NCBI RefSeq assembly: GCF_001613935.1
Contig: NZ_LQCI01000034.1
Coordinates: 102,519 to 166,518, forward strand
Direction: 5' to 3'
DNA from: Amycolatopsis regifaucium
GTDB lineage: Bacteria > Actinomycetota > Actinomycetes > Mycobacteriales > Pseudonocardiaceae
Length of the DNA stretch: 64,000 bases
In this document: piece by piece, positions 59,892 to 64,000 of the stretch
Layout of the letters: each line of letters opens with the position of its first letter
How positions within the stretch are numbered: position 1 is the first letter of the stretch
Translations under genes and position numbers: made by a program
Notes under the pieces: generated by a model
Told to the model about the DNA's origin: nothing
The model's database searches: none
Seen by the model: only the letters and a program-made list of their open reading frames with translations

Positions 59892-62045
59892 TCAGCTTTT
59901 TTCCAGATACTCCACGCGCTCTTCGTCGACGACGTCGGCGATCATATGCGCGAGCCCCAAGAAATTCCCCAAGGCCGGATCCTTTCCGACGATTTCCAAC
60001 GAACGGGCCCTCGCCTCGGCGATGACGTCCTCGTCACGCAGGAGCGACAGCAGTTTCAAGGTCGATTTCTTGCCCGACTGCGCGGCGCCGAGGATGTCAC
60101 CCTCACGGCGGAGTTCGAGGTCCATTCTGGACAGTTCGAAACCGTCCGTTGTGGACTCGACGGCCGCGAGCCGCTCGCGGGTCGTCGTCCCGTCCAGGGT
60201 TTCGGTGACCAGCAGGCACAGCCCCGGCACGCTGCCCCGGCCGACCCGGCCGCGCAACTGGTGCAGCTGGCTGATGCCGAACCGGTCCGCGTCCATGATC
60301 ACCATCGCGGTCGCGTTCGGCACGTTCACGCCGACCTCGATCACGGTGGTCGCGACGAGGACGTCCAGGTCGCCCGCGGAGAACGCCCGCATCACGGCGT
60401 CCTTTTCGTCACTGGGCATCCGGCCGTGCAGGACCCCGATCTTCAGCCCCTTCAGCGGACCTTCGGCCAGTTCGGGCGCCACTTCGAGCACCGCGAGCGC
60501 CGGCCGCTTGTCGCCCTTGTCCGACGCCGGTTCGTCACCGATCCGCGGGCAGACGATGTAGGCCTGATGTCCCTTGCCGCATTCCTCGCGGACCCGCTGC
60601 CAGGCCCGGTCCAGCCACGCGGGCCGCTCCGCGACCGGCACGACCGACGTCTTGATCGGTGACCGCCCGACCGGCATCTCGCGCAGCGCGGAGATCTCCA
60701 GGTCGCCGTAGACGGTCATCGCGACGGTGCGCGGGATGGGCGTCGCCGTCATGACCAGCACGTGCGGGCTGGTCTCGTCGGCACCTCGGGAGCGCAGCGC
60801 GTCCCGCTGTTCCACGCCGAAGCGGTGCTGCTCGTCGACCACGGCCAGGCCGAGGTCCGCGAAGGACACCGTGTCCTGGATCAGCGCGTGCGTGCCGACG
60901 ACGATCCCCGCCTCGCCGCTGACGGTCTCCAGCAGGGCCTTCTTGCGTTCCTTGGCGCCCATCGAACCGGTGAGCAGGGTCACCCGGGTCGCGTTCTCCG
61001 CGCCGCCGAGTTCGCCGGCCTGCCCGAGGTCGCCGAGCATCTCGCGCAGTGAGCGCGCGTGCTGCGCGGCGAGCACCTCAGTCGGCGCCAGCATCGCCGC
61101 CTGCCGCCCGGAATCGACGACCTGCAGCATCGCGCGCAAGGCGACCACGGTCTTGCCTGAACCGACCTCGCCCTGCAGCAACCGGTTCATCGGATGCTCG
61201 GTCGAGAGGTCGCGGGCGATCTCGTCGCCGATCTCGCGCTGCCCCGCCGTCAGCTCGAACGGGAGCCGTTTGTCGAAGGCGTCGAGGATGCCGCCATCGG
61301 TGTGCGGGCAGGCTTTCGCGGGCCGGGAGACCAGGGAATGCCGCCGCTGCGCGAAGATCAGCTGCACCGCCATGGCCTCGTCCCATTTGAGCCGGTGGCG
61401 CGCGGAGTTCAGCGCCTCCCAGCTCGACGGGCGGTGGATGCCGCGGAGCGCGCTTTCCAGGCTGGGCAGGCCGTACCGGGCCAGCAGTTCCGTCGGCATC
61501 GGGTCCTCGTCGACCTCGAGCACGTCCAGCACCTGCCGGACGGCCTTGGCGATCACCCACGTCGGGATTCCCTGCGCCGCCGGGTAGACCGGGATGATCT
61601 CGGCGAGGAAGTCGTCCATCGCCTCCGCTTGCCGATCGGCGTCGAACAGTTCGTACTCGGGGTTCGCCAGCTGCAGCACGTCGCGGAAGGCGGTGACCTT
61701 GCCCGCGAAGAGACCGTTCTTGCCGGGGACCAGTTCCTTTTCGCGCCAGGCCTGGTTGAAGAAGGTGCACTGCAGACGGCGTTTGCCGTCGGTGATCACC
61801 ATTTCCAGCAGGGTGCCGCTGCGCGACTTCATCCGGCGCTTGGTGACGCGTTCGATCCGCGCCATCACGGTCGCGTGCTCACCCAGTTCGAGTCCGGCGA
61901 TGTCGGTGAGCTGGCCACGTTCGGCGTAGCGGCGCGGATAGTGGCGCAGCAGATCGCTGACCGTCTCGATCTTGAGGCCGTTGGCGAGTGCCTTCGCCGT
62001 CGCCGCGCCCACGACCAGCTTGAGGTCCGCGCGCAGGTTCGTCAT
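59892..62045 (-). CDS. recG: ATP-dependent DNA helicase RecG
   Basis: Branch-migration helicase for stalled forks and Holliday junctions. 717 residues: N-terminal wedge/OB domain (about 60-150), Walker A GEVGSGKT, DEQH box (DEQHRFGVEQR), and a C-terminal helicase domain with QLRGRVGRG. The order recG - DAK gene - rpmB is that of mycobacteria. Confidence 0.97.
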   Translation of the reverse strand: MTNLRADLKLVVGAATAKALANGLKIETVSDLLRHYPRRYAERGQLTDIAGLELGEHATVMARIERVTKRRMKSRSGTLLEMVITDGKRRLQCTFFNQAWREKELVPGKNGLFAGKVTAFRDVLQLANPEYELFDADRQAEAMDDFLAEIIPVYPAAQGIPTWVIAKAVRQVLDVLEVDEDPMPTELLARYGLPSLESALRGIHRPSSWEALNSARHRLKWDEAMAVQLIFAQRRHSLVSRPAKACPHTDGGILDAFDKRLPFELTAGQREIGDEIARDLSTEHPMNRLLQGEVGSGKTVVALRAMLQVVDSGRQAAMLAPTEVLAAQHARSLREMLGDLGQAGELGGAENATRVTLLTGSMGAKERKKALLETVSGEAGIVVGTHALIQDTVSFADLGLAVVDEQHRFGVEQRDALRSRGADETSPHVLVMTATPIPRTVAMTVYGDLEISALREMPVGRSPIKTSVVPVAERPAWLDRAWQRVREECGKGHQAYIVCPRIGDEPASDKGDKRPALAVLEVAPELAEGPLKGLKIGVLHGRMPSDEKDAVMRAFSAGDLDVLVATTVIEVGVNVPNATAMVIMDADRFGISQLHQLRGRVGRGSVPGLCLLVTETLDGTTTRERLAAVESTTDGFELSRMDLELRREGDILGAAQSGKKSTLKLLSLLRDEDVIAEARARSLEIVGKDPALGNFLGLAHMIADVVDEERVEYLEKS

Positions 62046-62049
62046 GCGG

Positions 62050-63633
62050 TCACTCCACCCCCATCAGCAGCACGGCGTCGGACTGGCCGCCGGCGTAACT
62101 CGTCAGCTCGATCTCGGGATGTTCCAGGCGGAGCTGATCGGCGAGCTCACCGGGAAGCCGGACCGGCGCGTCGACCCCGGTCAGCACGGTGACCAGTTCC
62201 CCGCCGAGGGCCAGCATCCGGTTCAGCACGCTGACCGCTGCCGCGACCAGGTTCGTCTCCGAGGCGGGCGCGGGCTCGATCAACACGACCTCGCCGTCCA
62301 CGAGGCCGACGACGTCACCGGCCTGCGCCCTGCCCACCCAGGTTAGCGATTCCTCCTGCGCGATCCGCAGTTCGCCACGCCTGGTCGCGGCGGCCGCTTC
62401 GGCCATCGCGACCACGTCGTCGTTGGTGCGGCGACCTGGATCGTGCACGGCCAGCGCGGCCAGTACCTGGACCGGCGAAACGCACGGGATGACGACGACG
62501 TCGCGATCGGCGGCCATCGCGTGGCCCGCCGCCGCGTCCGCCGCCGCGGTCAGCCGCCGTCCACCGGGGAGGACGGTGACGTGGTGCCCGGCGGCCTCGT
62601 TGATCAGGCCCAGCATCTCCTCGACCGTCGGCGAGCCCCCCTGCGGCACGGACAGCACCGCGACGCCCTCCGCGCGCAGCAGTTCCGCCAGCGGTCCGCC
62701 GTGGACCACGGCGACCACCGAACGATCGATCCCGGCGCCGACCTCGACCGGTGTCGGCGTGATCAGCGGCTCGACCCGGACTTTGCGGGGGCGGCCCAGC
62801 GCGATCCCGGCCTCCAGCGCCGCGCCGATGTCCGCGCAGTGCACGTGGACGGCGAAACCGCCCGCGCCGTCGCCCGCGACGGTGACGCTGTCGCCGAGCC
62901 CGCTGAGGGTCTTGCGCAGGGCGGGGAGGCTTTTCTCGTCGACGCCGTCGAGGAGGTACATGACCTCCCAGGCCGTCGGTGCCTCGATCGTGTGATGGTG
63001 ATGGGCTTCGAGCGGATGCTCCGGTTCGGTGACGCCGCCGGAGATCACGCCGGAAAGCGCGTCGAGGACCGCGACGAGGCCGCGAGCACCCGCGTCGACC
63101 ACCCCGGCCACGGCCAGGACGGGAAGCTGTTTCGGGGTCTCTTCCAGCGCTTCGGCGGCGACGCGCGCCGCCGTCGCGGCCACCTCTTCGAGTGACCCGG
63201 TCGCGTCGCGGACTGCGGCGGCGACGGTGTGGAGGACGGTCAGAATGGTCCCGGCGACCGGACGGCTCACCGCCCCCGTGGCCGCCCTGTCGGCGCATTC
63301 GAGCGCCGCCGCGAGCCCCGGTCCGTCGAGTTCCCTGCCGGCCGCCGTCTCGGCGATCCCGCGCACGACCTGCGACATGATCACGCCGGAGTTGCCCTTG
63401 GCCGCGGCGACCGCGCCCTTGGCGAAGGCCGACAGCGCCTCGGCGGTGTCCTCCGGCTCGGCCGAGGCCAGCGCGTCGCGGGCGGCGGTCATGGTGAACA
63501 GCAGGTTGGAGCCGGTGTCGGAGTCGGCGACCGGGTAGACGTTGATGCCGTCGATCGACGGCCGCAGCACCGACAGGCTGTGCACACAGGCAGCCGACCA
63601 GGCCGACACCGCCGCCACGTCCAGCACCCGCAC
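62050..63633 (-). CDS. DAK2 domain fatty-acid kinase-like protein (FakA/YloV)
   Basis: 527 residues. The DhaL-type nucleotide domain (about 1-200) has the metal-binding NVYPVADSDTGSN (N31, D37, D39) and KGNSGVIMSQ. A central helical region and a C-terminal domain, as in FakA, which phosphorylates FakB-bound fatty acids, follow. GTG at 63633 with AGGAGG upstream; a longer open frame reaches toward rpmB but lacks a start context. The start of recG follows four bases after its stop. Confidence 0.87.
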   Translation of the reverse strand: MRVLDVAAVSAWSAACVHSLSVLRPSIDGINVYPVADSDTGSNLLFTMTAARDALASAEPEDTAEALSAFAKGAVAAAKGNSGVIMSQVVRGIAETAAGRELDGPGLAAALECADRAATGAVSRPVAGTILTVLHTVAAAVRDATGSLEEVAATAARVAAEALEETPKQLPVLAVAGVVDAGARGLVAVLDALSGVISGGVTEPEHPLEAHHHHTIEAPTAWEVMYLLDGVDEKSLPALRKTLSGLGDSVTVAGDGAGGFAVHVHCADIGAALEAGIALGRPRKVRVEPLITPTPVEVGAGIDRSVVAVVHGGPLAELLRAEGVAVLSVPQGGSPTVEEMLGLINEAAGHHVTVLPGGRRLTAAADAAAGHAMAADRDVVVIPCVSPVQVLAALAVHDPGRRTNDDVVAMAEAAAATRRGELRIAQEESLTWVGRAQAGDVVGLVDGEVVLIEPAPASETNLVAAAVSVLNRMLALGGELVTVLTGVDAPVRLPGELADQLRLEHPEIELTSYAGGQSDAVLLMGVE

Positions 63634-63766
63634 CCCGTAACCTCCTACCTGTTCCAGCGAGGGTATCGACCCGGTGCCGGAGGCCGCTGAGCCACTGGTT
63701 ACTATGGTCGAGTTGCCCAGCATGCTGGGCGCGTCATTCTTTGTCCCAGATCCAGAGGAGTTCGAC

Positions 63767-63958
63767 GTGGCTGCCGTGTGCGACGTCTGTGGCAAGGGAC
63801 CGGGCTTTGGCAAGTCGGTCTCGCACTCCCACCGGCGTACCAACCGCCGGTGGAACCCGAACATCCAGACTGTTCACGCCAAGATCGGTCTGTCCCAGCG
63901 CAAGCGCCTGAACGCCTGCACCTCGTGCATCAAGGCGGGCAAGGTCGTTCGCGGCTGA
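63767..63958 (+). CDS. rpmB: 50S ribosomal protein L28
   Basis: 63-residue ribosomal protein beginning at the GTG at 63767 (AAVCDVCGKGPGFG), with GAGGAG upstream. Two CXXC pairs (CDVC and CTSC) identify the zinc-containing paralogue. The body SHSHRRTNRRWNPNIQ is fully conserved. Divergent from the DAK gene; mycobacterial neighbours recG and DAK confirm the locus. Confidence 0.96.
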   Translation: MAAVCDVCGKGPGFGKSVSHSHRRTNRRWNPNIQTVHAKIGLSQRKRLNACTSCIKAGKVVRG

Positions 63959-63979
63959 GCCGGGTTTTTGGGGAATGGC

Positions 63980-63999
63980 GGGTGCTCTTCGGAGCACCC
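63980..63999 (+). terminator. rpmB terminator hairpin
   Basis: GGGTGCTC-TTCG-GAGCACCC, a perfect 8-bp stem closed by a UUCG tetraloop, 21 bases after the rpmB stop. Any trailing U-tract lies beyond the window edge. Confidence 0.8.
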
Positions 64000-64000
64000 A

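Overview
The window is high-GC actinobacterial DNA. GTG and TTG starts are common, as are ATGA and GTGA stop/start overlaps. Protein content (SepIVA, a complete mce operon, an EspR-like regulator, HelR, YtrA-type GntR/ABC genes) and gene order resemble mycobacterial chromosomes, but the composition and intergenic palindromes fit Pseudonocardiales, most likely Amycolatopsis or a close relative. The genus is an inference from memory of such genomes, not a computed result.

Left part (1-25 kb). A minus-strand C1 operon, gcvP-gcvT-gcvH-glyA-lipA, sits behind a tandem glycine riboswitch. Next come a Met/Cys-rich putative copper-binding protein and a glutamine synthetase-like / gamma-Glu hydrolase / aldehyde dehydrogenase / SDR operon that looks like polyamine or amine catabolism. 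An archaeal-type aspartyl-tRNA synthetase follows, behind a T-box leader. Then come a PadR/HAAS membrane module, a divergent GntR-ABC-permease operon, and a three-gene cassette (EspR-like HTH, ImmA/IrrE protease, multi-TM protein). The housekeeping block mutM, rnc, rpmF, DUF177, sepIVA is in the same order as in mycobacteria. It is followed by a frameshifted ECF-associated remnant, a secreted double-domain RNase Sa-like protein, coaD and rsmD.

Middle part (26-49 kb). In mycobacteria rsmD lies close to the pyruvate carboxylase gene. Here about 23.8 kb of accessory DNA separates them: helR, a 14-WD40 nSTAND NTPase with an N-terminal HTH, a flavin-dependent oxidoreductase, a full mce lipid-import operon (2 YrbE, 6 Mce, 2 Mce-associated proteins), three secreted proteins, an RCC1-repeat protein, a PucR regulator and an arginase-family enzyme.

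Right part (49.8-64 kb). pyc is followed by a second accessory block: an atypical subtilase, an erythromycin-esterase homologue with a divergent TetR gene, a small membrane protein, and a minus-strand operon EACC1 - caspase-like protease/membrane protein - GNAT acetyltransferase, which has the organisation of a bacterial conflict (immunity or programmed death) system. The window ends in recG, the FakA-like DAK gene and rpmB, again in mycobacterial order.

The 3' flanks of many genes carry long intergenic palindromes that fall into at least two sequence families: one with a GAAGGCC(T/C)CCTT arm and one with an AGAGGAC core. Many probably act as terminators, but their shared sequence suggests dispersed repetitive elements. 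The features most worth follow-up are the EACC1-caspase operon, the tandem RNase with a degenerate second domain, the Met/Cys-rich protein, the T-box leader and the two palindrome families.
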